A stretch of 64,000 bases of DNA. Source: Xanthostigma xanthostigma. Taxonomy: Eukaryota; Arthropoda; Insecta; Raphidioptera; Raphidiidae. The notes under the pieces are model-generated. The model saw nothing but the letters and a program-made list of their open reading frames with translations. It was not told the origin of the DNA and ran no database searches. The DNA lies in contig OY754466.1 in the NCBI GenBank assembly GCA_963575645.1, positions 10,022,001 through 10,086,000 on the forward strand, given 5' to 3'. Numbering within the stretch: the stretch's first letter is position 1; the number at the start of each line of letters is the position of its first letter. Below are positions 44,832 to 56,200 of this stretch, in pieces. Position numbers and translations under genes: made by a program.

Positions 44832-45283
44832 CAGGGCAGAGTCGTATTTGGAAATTTTAATTTATAAAACGAATTTTAAAATTAAAACTCACATTTTCAT
44901 GAAGATTGAAAACCATCGCTTTTTTTGATAAAGGGGTATGCGAATTGTCTCGCAGTGAAACGGGAAGGGGCAAATGTGGAGTTTTTAAAAAAACAATTCC
45001 GGGGTGAACGATAAACGGGTATGCGAATTGTAATTCTGGGGTGAACGATAAAGGGGTATGCGAATTGTCTCGCAGTGAAACGGGAAGGGGCAAATGTGGA
45101 GTTTTTAAAAAAACAATTCCGGGGTGAACGATAAACGGGTATGCGAATTGTAATTCTGGGGTGAACGATAAAGGGGTATGCGAATTGTCTCGCAGTGAAA
45201 CGGGAAGGGGCAAATGTTGAGTTTTTAAAAAAACAATTCCGGGGTGAACGATAAACGGGTATGCGAATCTAAATACGACCCTG
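44832..45283. mobile_element. hAT-like element containing a 120-bp tandem repeat
   Basis: Ends CAGGGCAGAGTCGTATTTG and inverted CAGGGTCGTATTTAGATTCG; no matching 8-bp flanks. Inside, a 120-bp unit recurs at 44935, 45055 and 45175 (GGGGTATGCGAATTGTCTCG, AAACGGGAAGGGGCAAATG, GGGGTGAACGATAAACGGGT) at ~99% identity. Each unit has two versions of GGGGTGAACGATAAA. The unit length is divisible by three, so the minus strand stays open as a 40-residue repeat (146 codons); I treat that as a by-product. Confidence 0.7.
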
Positions 45284-46554
45284 CTTCCATAACACAATCG
45301 AAAGCTGCATACAAAGTGAGATAGTTATATAATAATTCTACACCAGTTGCTATGACGAGTATTTGTTATTTTTGATTGGTTAGATTCAAAAAATGACAGT
45401 TCAAGACGAAAAGTAGTTCCATTTTTTTCACGTATTTTTGAGGAAATTTGTGAATAATCCGCAACGTTTTTTTTTTGAACGTCACAATTTAGCGTTTTGT
45501 ATGACTTAAAAAAAAAATAATTTCAAAATTTGGGTGCATAGTGTTATCGAACTGGACCCCAAACATGTGTTTTACTTTTAAAACTATAACAATTTAAGGG
45601 TGTCCCGCTCTGAGAAAGCAAATAAATGATCACGTTAGGTATACCTGTTGTTTTTATTGGTTGGCAAACGTATTTAATTTTATAAAATTGCTTCAACACT
45701 ATGAAAACACTACAGAAATTAAATACAAATATCAAATTCAGTATTTACCTGTTCACACAGCGTTGGCGCAATTAACATACCAATTGAAATTAAAACAAGA
45801 ATCATTTTTCGTACCAATGAACACAGTTAATTATACGAAATACATAAAAACAATTTTTTGTTTAAAAATATGTGTTTTAAACATTTTTGAAAGTGATAAA
45901 TTAATGTTATGTTAGTTTGTTGTTGTAACAGTACTTTCAGAGTTGGTACTGTTCTCGGATCGTTTTATAAAGTCGTTTGCTGTTTATATAGCGCTGTCGT
46001 AAACGTTGGTACAGTGCATCTCGATGACACGAGCTATACTGCATTTAATGTACCTAATAATGACCAGTTCACACGAACTTGTCTGTTTTCATATAACACA
46101 TAACCTAAAAAAAACCTAATGATGATCGTCCACCATTAGGTCGACACAGTTTTTTTAGGTTATGTGCACAATATAGGTGTATTTGGTATATCAGTGTAGT
46201 GTAGATAAATATAAATATAAATCTGAAATAAGTTCGATACAAAGAACAAGTTTGTTTGCCGGTTTTGAGATCTAAAAAGATGGTAAGTTTTCACCTGGCA
46301 ATTTTACATACACGAGTGATTTATTTCTAAAACATATAAACTTGCCAAGTGAAAAGTAGAGGCCTTCTTGGATCTTCTATCTTTTTTTCGACAAACCTGC
46401 GTGATTTTGTATCGAATTTGGTCCTTTTATCACATTTATGGTGTTTCAATACTCTTTATAAGTTTTTATTTAGTTTCACCTGTCCGGTGTCTGTCTGTCT
46501 GTCTATTATTAAATCTTGTCTGAAATCAAATTTTGCAAGTTAAATTTTACTCAC
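45284..46554. other. No gene recognised; one hairpin
   Basis: At 46098-46165 ACATAACCTAAAAAAAACCT and AGTTTTTTTAGGTTATGT form an outer stem, with AATGATG/CATT inside. Otherwise AT-rich with shadow frames. Confidence 0.4.
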
Positions 46555-47035
46555 TTCCCGGTTTCCGATTGAGCTGAAATTTTGCATACGTATGTAGTTC
46601 CGATGACAATACAATATTATAATAACTAACTAACTGCTCCGGCTTTCGTCCTGATGCAAATTCGCATTTCGACTACTTTTCGTTATCCGATTGAGCTGAC
46701 ATTTTGCATAGGTATGTAGTTCCGATGACAATACAATATTATAATAACTGACTGCTCCGGATTTCGTCCGGATGCAAATTCGCATTTCGACTACTTTTCG
46801 TTATCCGATTGAGCTGAAATTTTGCATAGGTATGTAGTTCCGATGACAATACAATATTATAATAACTAACTAACTGCTCCGGCTTTCGTCCTGATGCAAA
46901 TTCGCATTTCGACTACTCTTCGTTATCCGATTGAGCTGAAATATTGCATAGGTATGTAGTTCCAATGACAATACAATATTATAATAACTAACTGACTGCT
47001 CCGGCTTTCGTCCGGATGCAAATCGCATTTTTAAT
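46555..47035. repeat. Minisatellite, 118-122-bp unit x 4
   Basis: Units at 46565, 46687, 46805 and 46927 start CCGATTGAGCTGAAATTTTG, then CATAGGTATGTAGTTCCGAT, ACAATATTATAATAAC and TGCTCCGGCTTTCGTCC. Same core as the array at 61080-61630, which has a longer unit. Confidence 0.9.
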
Positions 47036-47146
47036 AAAGCAGACTAAAAACTTAAAAATAAAGTTACCTAATAGTAAGAAAAACATTTTCAGAAACAAGC
47101 TTTTATTTAAATGCTTTATAAAGAAGAAAATAAACATGAAATTAAA

Positions 47147-47368
47147 TCAAACCCAATCATTCATTACGTCATAATACAATTTATATGATATAAAAACTTG
47201 TCGCGAGATTTTCCTGAGAAAAGAATACAATATATAACTTGATCTTGACACAAATAATTCTAAGAAAAAATGTATGTATTTCATAAAATAAATTTACACA
47301 GGAAAATCTTGCGACAAGATTTTATATCATATCAATTGTATTATGTAATGAATGGTTGGGTTCAATTT
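47147..47368. repeat. Inverted repeat, ~68-bp arms
   Basis: CAAACCCAATCATTCATTAC to CTTGTCGCGAGATTTTCCTG (left) and the inverse (right), ~85-bp loop. Small indels. No ORF. Confidence 0.8.
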
Positions 47369-47815
47369 AATTTAAAATTGGATCATATTGTATAAATAAA
47401 GAAATAAATTCTATTGTCTATTTGAGGTTTTGCGATAGAAAAACGAATCGTGTTAACTGGTATCAATAAGGATTGATCAGATTATAAAAAAAATGCAGAA
47501 TAGAAACGTTTCTCGGTGCATATGTTGTGTCTAGATATACTTCTTCATAGATGATTCGTGAGAAAAATAACACATGCATATTGCATATACCTACACTATG
47601 ATTATTACGGAGGTACATGTATAGGAAAAGAACGTGCTTTCGCGTTTATATCCACTTTAAGAATTATTGTTAACTGATACCAAGTTTCGTCAAAATCAGT
47701 CTTACCATTTTCAAACAATTCCGGTAAGTCTTGCGGCTCAGATATATGTACGAAACAGCCCGCAAGAAACGTAATTGGTTGGACAATTAAAATGTTGTCA
47801 GTTTTGTAAAAAAAA
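47369..47815. other. No gene recognised
   Basis: AT-rich; nothing supported. Confidence 0.4.
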
Positions 47816-48230
47816 TTGGTTGTCTGTAAAGTCGGTTTACGGACGATAGTTTTCGTGATAACGTATTCCGCTCGAATATCATATTTAATAATACATAACC
47901 TAAATTTTAGTAGCTGTCAAACTATATTTTTACCGACTAATAATTTGATCAACCAAAGCAAAATACATATTTTTAAGTAATTATAAAAGACATTTAAAAG
48001 AATGTATATATATTACATATTTGTTAACAAACCGTATAATTTATCTGGCCATCTGTCAGATGTAGCTTTCGCTGGAACAGCCGAAAAAAATGTTGAACGC
48101 ACACTACTCTCTGACGTCACGCGAGAAGAGAGAGACTATCGCTTATATCGCGCTCTCGCTTGCGGAACGTTACTCTTTTTCGTGCGTGCAGCCGGTGTTT
48201 CATCAATTTATAAGACGTTATCACGTCAAA
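47816..48230. repeat. Dispersed repeat B, full copy
   Basis: Same orientation as and nearly identical (a few differences in ~415 bp) to 30672-31087: TTGGTTGTCTGTAAAGTCGG start, CACGCGAGAAGAGAGAGACT inside, TTATCACGTCAAA end. The high identity points to recent movement. Confidence 0.85.
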
Positions 48231-49009
48231 AGTGAAGAAAATTACGTTTTTCAAATATCGCTATAAAAAAGAAAAACAGCCAACTGGGCGACGGGACCAT
48301 TCCAACAATATTGATATTTGTTATAATAAAGAAAATAATAATTCTTTATTTTAAATTCCAAAGAACATAATAGCGCCAGTGTAGAGATAAAATTACTATG
48401 AGATAAAATCATGTAAATTATAAAAACAATTTTGAATTAAATGCCTCAAGGACACTTTAAATTCCCTAGACTCTAGACTCTAGAGGATACAATATTTTTT
48501 AATGAGCATGGTAATCTGTTGTAGATTTTAGTAGCCATACAGACAGGGCCACGTTGGTAAGCCACTAATAAAGCCTTGGGCAAAAGTAAATTGTTTCTTA
48601 CGCGTTAAGTAACCATGGTCAGCAGACTCAAAATTGGAAAGATGACTTCTAACGTAGGTAGCCATGGTGAATATATATAGTGACGGCAGAGTTAAAATAT
48701 TATGAGCTATGAAACTCTCTTTACATGAGTGATTAAAAGGTAAGTTAAACATGATACGAATTGCTTTTTTTGTAGAATAAAAGCACGACTCATAGCAGTA
48801 CAGCTACCCCACAACAGAATACCATACCTCATAATATGAGAAATAACATTTCTAATATCGCTTGCGGTGACGCGGGTAACGGCTAGTATTAAATACCTAT
48901 GATATTTGCTATTCGTTGGCATAATATGTATATACACAAATGTTCCAAGTCATGTAAAAATTAATCAAATCTGACAGATTTACAGAACTAAAGAACGGCT
49001 GATTTTTTT
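48231..49009. other. Helitron-like end and dispersed repeat, no gene
   Basis: GACGCGGGTAACGGCTAG ends at about 48884. The following ~100 bp match 8446-8530. CAACTGGGCGACGGGACCAT at 48282 resembles 8347. No ORF. Confidence 0.4.
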
Positions 49010-49600
49010 ATTTACAAAATATTTCCGAAACTGTAAAGTTTAGAGAAACTATTTTTTACAAAAATTTCTTGTAAAAATAAAGAGAAATAATAAACCGTTA
49101 TGAACAGTATATCATTATTATATAAAAAAACAACGTTATAGCATATATCTCTTTTGCGCATGTGCCGATATTCCCCAAAAACAATAAGGCTCTTTATATT
49201 TGCATATTAAACATCCTTCCAAAATTTGGTTTCAATCCGTTCGACCTGTATATCGTGTTCACAAACAGACGCATAGATTTTTCAAAAATCTGTTTTTTGG
49301 ATTCGAGTGACCTCAAAACGAAAAAATATTGTAAAATTTTGAAAAGTGAATTTTGACCTAAATGAGAACCAGGGCCCGATCCAGCCATTTCGCCGCTCCG
49401 GGCAAAATAATATTTGCCGCCTTTTACCCATGCGTTGTTCCATAGATGATGTAATTTTTTTTTTGTTTAACCATCTTTCAAATGTTCGCCGCCGACGCCG
49501 CGCCGCCCTCAATTTTGCCGCCCCGGGCAATTGCCCAGTTTGCCCCCCCCCCCCAAGATGAGAACCATTCACAACTTGTGTTGGAATGGTAATATTATGC
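49010..49600. repeat. Dispersed repeat D, interrupted by a MITE
   Basis: Shares GTTATAGCATATATCTCTTT, CCAAAATTTGGTTTCAATCC and GTTGGAATGGTAA with 63180-63560. The MITE at 49370-49557 interrupts it; the other copy lacks the insertion. Confidence 0.75.
49370..49557. mobile_element. Short hAT-type MITE with exact target duplication
   Basis: It starts CAGGGCCCGATCCAGCC; ATGAGAAC at 49362-49369 and 49558-49565 is an exact 8-bp duplication. The interior GCCGACGCCGCGCCGCCCTC is GC-rich. The right end is a C-run rather than a good inverse of the left. Confidence 0.75.
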
Positions 49601-50081
49601 AGTCAATAAGTTTTAAGTAAACAAACAAAAAAACAGTTAAAATAAACATTTGTTTTTATGAATGTGTTTAATTTACCCATGACGAAACAAAGACACAGCA
49701 GACAAATTAAAGCGAAACTATTAAAGCAAATGGCCTGTTTGGTAGTTAGCATTATACGCACAACAATATATCGTCAGCACCTGCGATTAACGGACAACCG
49801 ACAAACGGAATGAGCTGCAATCTATTTTATTTTATGGAGAAAAACCATGTGAAAAGTTGTTTGTTGAATGTTAGTTAAAATATATATTTACATTGTTGAT
49901 AATTACATTGAATATTGGTCCACTTTAAGGAATAGATTTATAGAAGACTCGTGATAATGTTCTGCAAAGGTAGACAAAAAAATTAAAAATTCAACGTCCT
50001 TAAAAAAGACACTAAAACCAGGAAACAAAAAAAATTTCAGGTCGACGCCAATTTGAATATTTCACATTATATTTTTATTAA

Positions 50082-50147
50082 TAAATAAAATTATCGACCA
50101 ATTTTTCAGACAATATATTAACAAAAAATAATATAATTAATACATTT
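50082..50147. repeat. Foldback family A fragment
   Basis: AAATAAAATTATCGACCAAT to TAATTAATACATT, the outer part of the left arm only; breaks into the hAT fragment. Confidence 0.75.
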
Positions 50148-50285
50148 ACCCATGCGTTGTGCCATCGATGGTGTAATTATTTTTTGTTTAACCATCTTTC
50201 AAATTTTCGCCGCGAACGCCGCGCCGCCCTCAATTTTGCCGCCCCGGGCAATTTCCCGGTTTGCCCTTCCCTAGATCGGGCCCTG
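50148..50285. mobile_element. hAT-type MITE, right half
   Basis: CCCATGCGTTGTGCCATCGA and CGCCGCGCCGCCCTCAATTT match 49425-49540. It ends in GATCGGGCCCTG, the proper inverse of the family start CAGGGCCCGATC. The satellite array starts at the next base. Confidence 0.75.
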
Positions 50286-53200
50286 CTTCGGATACGGTAA
50301 ATATTATGTGTACTTATGAAAAAAATCACGCTGAGATCGCAAAGATACTACCCGCAATTCTGTATCTCCTTTGGTTTAGGAGTTAGGCCCGGTAGATTTT
50401 GACACGCTGAATCCAATGAGCACAGGCGCAGCTCTGTATCTTGTCTAGTTTCGGAGATAATCGAGTTTGAAATTTTCAAACTTTCAAATGCTCATAACTC
50501 CGAAACCAGAAGAGATACAGTTCTGCGCTTGTGCTCATTCGATTCAGCGGACTTTTTTCTATAAGGTCAAGTAAATTCAGGCATATCCGTGACACTTTTA
50601 TTTTTTTCAAAAAATTGAAAAAATTGAAGTTTTTCGATGTTTTCGCAAATCGGCGACTTTTTGAGGCACTAAGAGCCTTCCGATGCGGTTAATATTATGT
50701 GTACTTATGGAAAAAATCACGCTGAATCCAATGAGACCACCCGCAACTCTGTATCTCCTTTGGTTTAGGAGTTAGACGCGTTTTTATAAAATTTTCTTGA
50801 AAAAATTAAAAACGTTATAACTTGAAAACTACAATAGCTACAGACTTCTAGATAGGCTCATTCGATTCAGCATGATTTTTTGCATAGGACTAAGTCGTTT
50901 TCAACCATATATTCTATAAATTTCCGGTCGATACTGCACTTTATTTAAAATGAAAAAATAATCGTCGGCCCCCCCCTGTAAAAATTTTCAAAATCGAAGT
51001 CTCCCAGAACGGGTTGATATTAAGGTTACCCGGTAGATTTTGACACGCTGAATCCAATGAGCACAGGCGCAGCTCTGTATCTTGTCTAGTTTCGGAGATA
51101 ATCGAGTTTGAAATTTTCAAACTTTCAAATGCTCATAACTCCGAAACCAGAAGAGATACAGTTCTGCGCTTGTGCTCATTCGATTCAGCGGACTTTTTTC
51201 TATAAGGTCAAGTAAATTCAGGCATATCCGTGACACTTTTATTTTTTTCAAAAAATTGAAAAAATTGAAGTTTTTCGATGTTTTCGCAAATCGGCGACTT
51301 TTTGAGGTACTAAGAGCCTTCCGATGCGGTTAATATTATGTGTACTTATGGAAAAAATCACGCTGAATCCAATGAGACCACCCGCAACTCTGTATCTCCT
51401 TTGGTTTAGGAGTTAGACGCGTTTTTATAAAATTTTCTTGAAAAAATTAAAAACGTTATAACTTGAAAACTACAATAGCTACAGACTTCTAGATAGGCTC
51501 ATTCGATTCAGCATGATTTTTTGCATAGGACTAAGTCGTTTTCAACCATATATTCTATAAATTTCCGGTCGATACTGCACTTTATTTAAAATGAAAAAAT
51601 AATCGTCGGCCCCCCCCTGTAAAAATTTTCAAAATCGAAGTCTCCCAGAACGGGTTGATATTAAGGTTACCCGGTAGATTTTGACACGCTGAATCCAATG
51701 AGCACAGGCGCAGCTCTGTATCTTGTCTAGTTTCGGAGATAATCGAGTTTGAAATTTTTAAACTTTCAAATGCTCATAACTCCGAAACCAGAAGAGATAC
51801 AGTTCTGCGCTTGTGCTCATTCGATTCAGCGGACTTTTTTCTATAAGGTCAAGTAAATTCAGGCATATCCGTGACACTTTTATTTTTTTCAAAAAATTGA
51901 AAAAATTGAAGTTTTTCGATGTTTTCGCAAATCGGCGACTTTTTGAGGCACTAAGAGCCTTCCGATACGGTTAATATTATGTGTACTTATGGAAAAAATC
52001 ACGCTGAATCCAATGAAACCACCCGCAACTCTGTATCTCCTTTGGTTTAGGAGTTAGACGCGTTTTTATAAAATTTTCTTGAAAAAATTAAAAACGTTAT
52101 AACTTGAAAACTACAACAGCTACAGACTTCTAGATAGGCTCATTCGATTCAGCATGATTTTTTGCATAGGACTAAGTCGTTTTCAACCATATATTCTATA
52201 AATTTCCGGTCGATACTGCACTTTATTTAAAATGAAAAAATAATCGTCGGCCCCCCCTGTAAAAATTTTCAAAATCGAAGTCTCCCAGAACGGGTTGATA
52301 TTAAGGTTACCCGGTAGATTTTGCCACGCTGAATCCAATGAGCACAGGCGCAGCTCTGTATCTTGTCTAGTTTCGGAGATAATCGAGTTTGAAATTTTCA
52401 AACTTTCAAATGCTCATAACTCCGAAACCAGAAGAGATACAGTTCTGCGCTTGTGCTCATTCGATTCAGCGGACTTTTTTCTATAAGGTCAAGTAAATTC
52501 AGGCATATCCGTGACACTTTTATTTTTTTCAAAAAATTGAAAAAATTGAAGTTTTTCGATGTTTTCGCAAATCGGCGACTTTTTGAGGCACTAAGAGCCT
52601 TCCGATACGGTTAATATTATGTGTACTTATGGAAAAAATCACGCTGAATCCAATGAGACCATCCGCAACTCTGTATCTCCTTTGGTTTAGGAGTTAGACG
52701 CGTTTTTATAAAATTTTCTTGAAAAAATTAAAAACGTTATAACTTGAAAACTACAATAGCTACAGACTTCTAGATAGGCTCATTCGATTCAGCATGATTT
52801 TTTGCATAGGACTAAGTCGTTTTCAACCATATATTCTATAAATTTCCGGTCGATACTGCACTTTATTCAAAATGAAAAAATAATCGTCGGCCCCCCCCTG
52901 TAAAAATTTTCAAAATCGAAGTCTCCCAGAACGGGTTGATATTAAGGTTACCCGGTAGATTTTGACACGCTGAATCTAATGAGCACAGGCGCAGCTCTGT
53001 ATCTTGTCTAGTTTCGGAGATAATCGAGTTTGAAATTTTCAAACTTTCAAATGCTCATAACTCCGAAACCAGAAGAGATACAGTTCTGCGCTTGTGCTCA
53101 TTCGATTCAGCGGACTTTTTTCTATAAGGTCAAGTAAATTCAGGCATATCCGTGACACTTTTATTTTTTTCAAAAAATTGAAAAAATTGAAGTTTTTCGA

Positions 53201-56200
53201 TGTTTTCGCAAATCGGCGACTTTTTGAGGCACTAAGAGCCTTCCGATACGGTTAATATTATGTGTACTTATGGAAAAAATCACGCTGAATCCAATGAGAC
53301 CATCCGCAACTCTGTATCTCCTTTGGTTTAGGAGTTAGACGCGTTTTTATAAAATTTTCTTGAAAAAATTAAAAACGTTATAACTTGAAAACTACAACAG
53401 CTACAGACTTCTAGATAGGCTCATTCGATTCAGCATGATTTTTTGCATAGGACTAAGTCGTTTTCAACCATATATTCTATAAATTTCCGGTCGATACTGC
53501 ACTTTATTCAAAATGAAAAAATAATCGTCGGCCCCCCCCTGTAAAAATTTTCAAAATCGAAGTCTCCCAGAACGGGTTGATATTAAGGTTACCCGGTAGA
53601 TTTTGACACGCTGAATCCAATGAGCACAGGCGCAGCTCTGTATCTTGTCTAGTTTCGGAGATAATCGAGTTTGAAATTTTTAAACTTTCAAATGCTCATA
53701 ACTCCGAAACCAGAAGAGATACAGTTCTGCGCTTGTGCTCATTCGATTCAGCGGACTTTTTTCTATAAGGTCAAGTAAATTCAGGCATATCCGTGACACT
53801 TTTATTTTTTTCAAAAAATTGAAAAAATTGAAGTTTTTCGATGTTTTGGCAAATCGGCGACTTTTTGAGGCACTAAGAGCCTTCCGATACGGTTAATATT
53901 ATGTGTACTTATGGAAAAAATCACGCTGAATCCAATGAAACCACCCGCAACTCTGTATCTCCTTTGGTTTAGGAGTTAGACGCGTTTTTATAAAATTTTC
54001 TTGAAAAAATTAAAAACGTTATAACTTGAAAACTACAATAGCTACAGACTTCTAGATAGGCTCATTCGATTCAGCATGATTTTTTGCATAGGACTAAGTC
54101 GTTTTCAACCATATATTCTATAAATTTCCGGTCGATACTGCACTTTATTTAAAATGAAAAAATAATCGTCGGCCCCCCCCTGTAAAAATTTTCAAAATCG
54201 AAGTCTCCCAGAACGGGTTGATATTAAGGTTACCCGGTAGATTTTGACACGCTGAATCCAATGAGCACAGGCGCAGCTCTGTATCTTGTCTAGTTTCGGA
54301 GATAATCGAGTTTGAAATTTTCAAACTTTCAAATGCTCATAACTCCGAAACCAGAAGAGATACAGTTCTGCGCTTGTGCTCATTCGATTCAGCGGACTTT
54401 TTTCTATAAGGTCAAGTAAATTCAGGCATATCCGTGACACTTTTATTTTTTTCAAAAAATTGAAAAAATTGAAGTTTTTCGATGTTTTCGCAAATCGGCG
54501 ACTTTTTGAGGCACTAAGAGCCTTCCGATACGGTTAATATTATGTGTACTTATGGAAAAAATCACGCTGAATCCAATGAGACCATCCGCAACTCTGTATC
54601 TCCTTTGGTTTAGGAGTTAGACGCGTTTTTATAAAATTTTCTTGAAAAAATTAAAAACGTTATAACTTGAAAACTACAATAGCTACAGACTTCTAGATAG
54701 GCTCATTCGATTCAGCATGATTTTTTGCATAGGACTAAGTCGTTTTCAACCATATATTCTATAAATTTCCGGTCGATACTGCACTTTATTCAAAATGAAA
54801 AAATAATCGTCGGCCCCCCCCTGTAAAAATTTTCAAAATCGAAGTCTCCCAGAACGGGTTGATATTAAGGTTACCCGGTAGATTTTGACACGCTGAATCT
54901 AATGAGCACAGGCGCAGCTCTGTATCTTGTCTAGTTTCGGAGATAATCGAGTTTGAAATTTTCAAACTTTCAAATGCTCATAACTCCGAAACCAGAAGAG
55001 ATACAGTTCTGCGCTTGTGCTCATTCGATTCAGCGGACTTTTTTCTATAAGGTCAAGTAAATTCAGGCATATCCGTGACACTTTTATTTTTTTCAAAAAA
55101 TTGAAAAAATTGAAGTTTTTCGATGTTTTCGCAAATCGGCGACTTTTTGAGGCACTAAGAGCCTTCCGATACGGTTAATATTATGTGTACTTATGGAAAA
55201 AATCACGCTGAATCCAATGAGACCATCCGCAACTCTGTATCTCCTTTGGTTTAGGAGTTAGACGCGTTTTTATAAAATTTTCTTGAAAAAATTAAAAACG
55301 TTATAACTTGAAAACTACAACAGCTACAGACTTCTAGATAGGCTCATTCGATTCAGCATGATTTTTTGCATAGGACTAAGTCGTTTTCAACCATATATTC
55401 TATAAATTTCCGGTCGATACTGCACTTTATTTAAAATGAAAAAATAATCGTCGGCCCCCCCCTGTAAAAATTTTCAAAATCGAAGTCTCCCAGAACGGGT
55501 TGATATTAAGGTTACCCGGTAGATTTTGACACGCTGAATCCAATGAGCACAGGCGCAGCTCTGTATCTTGTCTAGTTTCGGAGATAATCGAGTTTGAAAT
55601 TTTCAAACTTTCAAATGCTCATAACTCCGAAACCAGAAGAGATACAGTTCTGCGCTTGTGCTCATTCGATTCAGCGGACTTTTTTCTATAAGGTCAAGTA
55701 AATTCAGGCATATCCGTGACACTTTTATTTTTTTCAAAAAATTGAAAAAATTGAAGTTTTTCGATGTTTTCGCAAATCGGCGACTCTTTGAGGCACTAAG
55801 AGCCCTCCGATACGGTTGATATTATGTGTACTTATGGAAAAAATCACGCTGAAACCAATGAAACCACCCGCAACTCTGTATCTCCTTTGGTTTAGGAGTT
55901 AGACGCGTTTTTATAAAATTTTCTTGAAAAAATTAAAAACGTTGTAACTTGAAAACTACAATAGCTACAGACTTCTAGATAGGCTCATTCGATTCAGCAT
56001 GATTTTTTGCATAGGACTAAGTCGTTTTCAACCATATATTATATAAATTTCCGGTCGATACTGCACTTTATTTAAAATTAAAAAATAATCGTCGGCCCCC
56101 CCCTGTAAAAATTTTCAAAATCGAAGTCTCCCAGAACGGGTTGATATTAAGGTTACCCGGTAGATTTTGACACGCTGAATCCAATAAGCACAGGCGCAGC

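Noticed and set aside
44857-45297. 146-codon minus-strand ORF
   Set aside because: Created by a 120-bp tandem repeat within a hAT-like element; no start context, domain or splice evidence.
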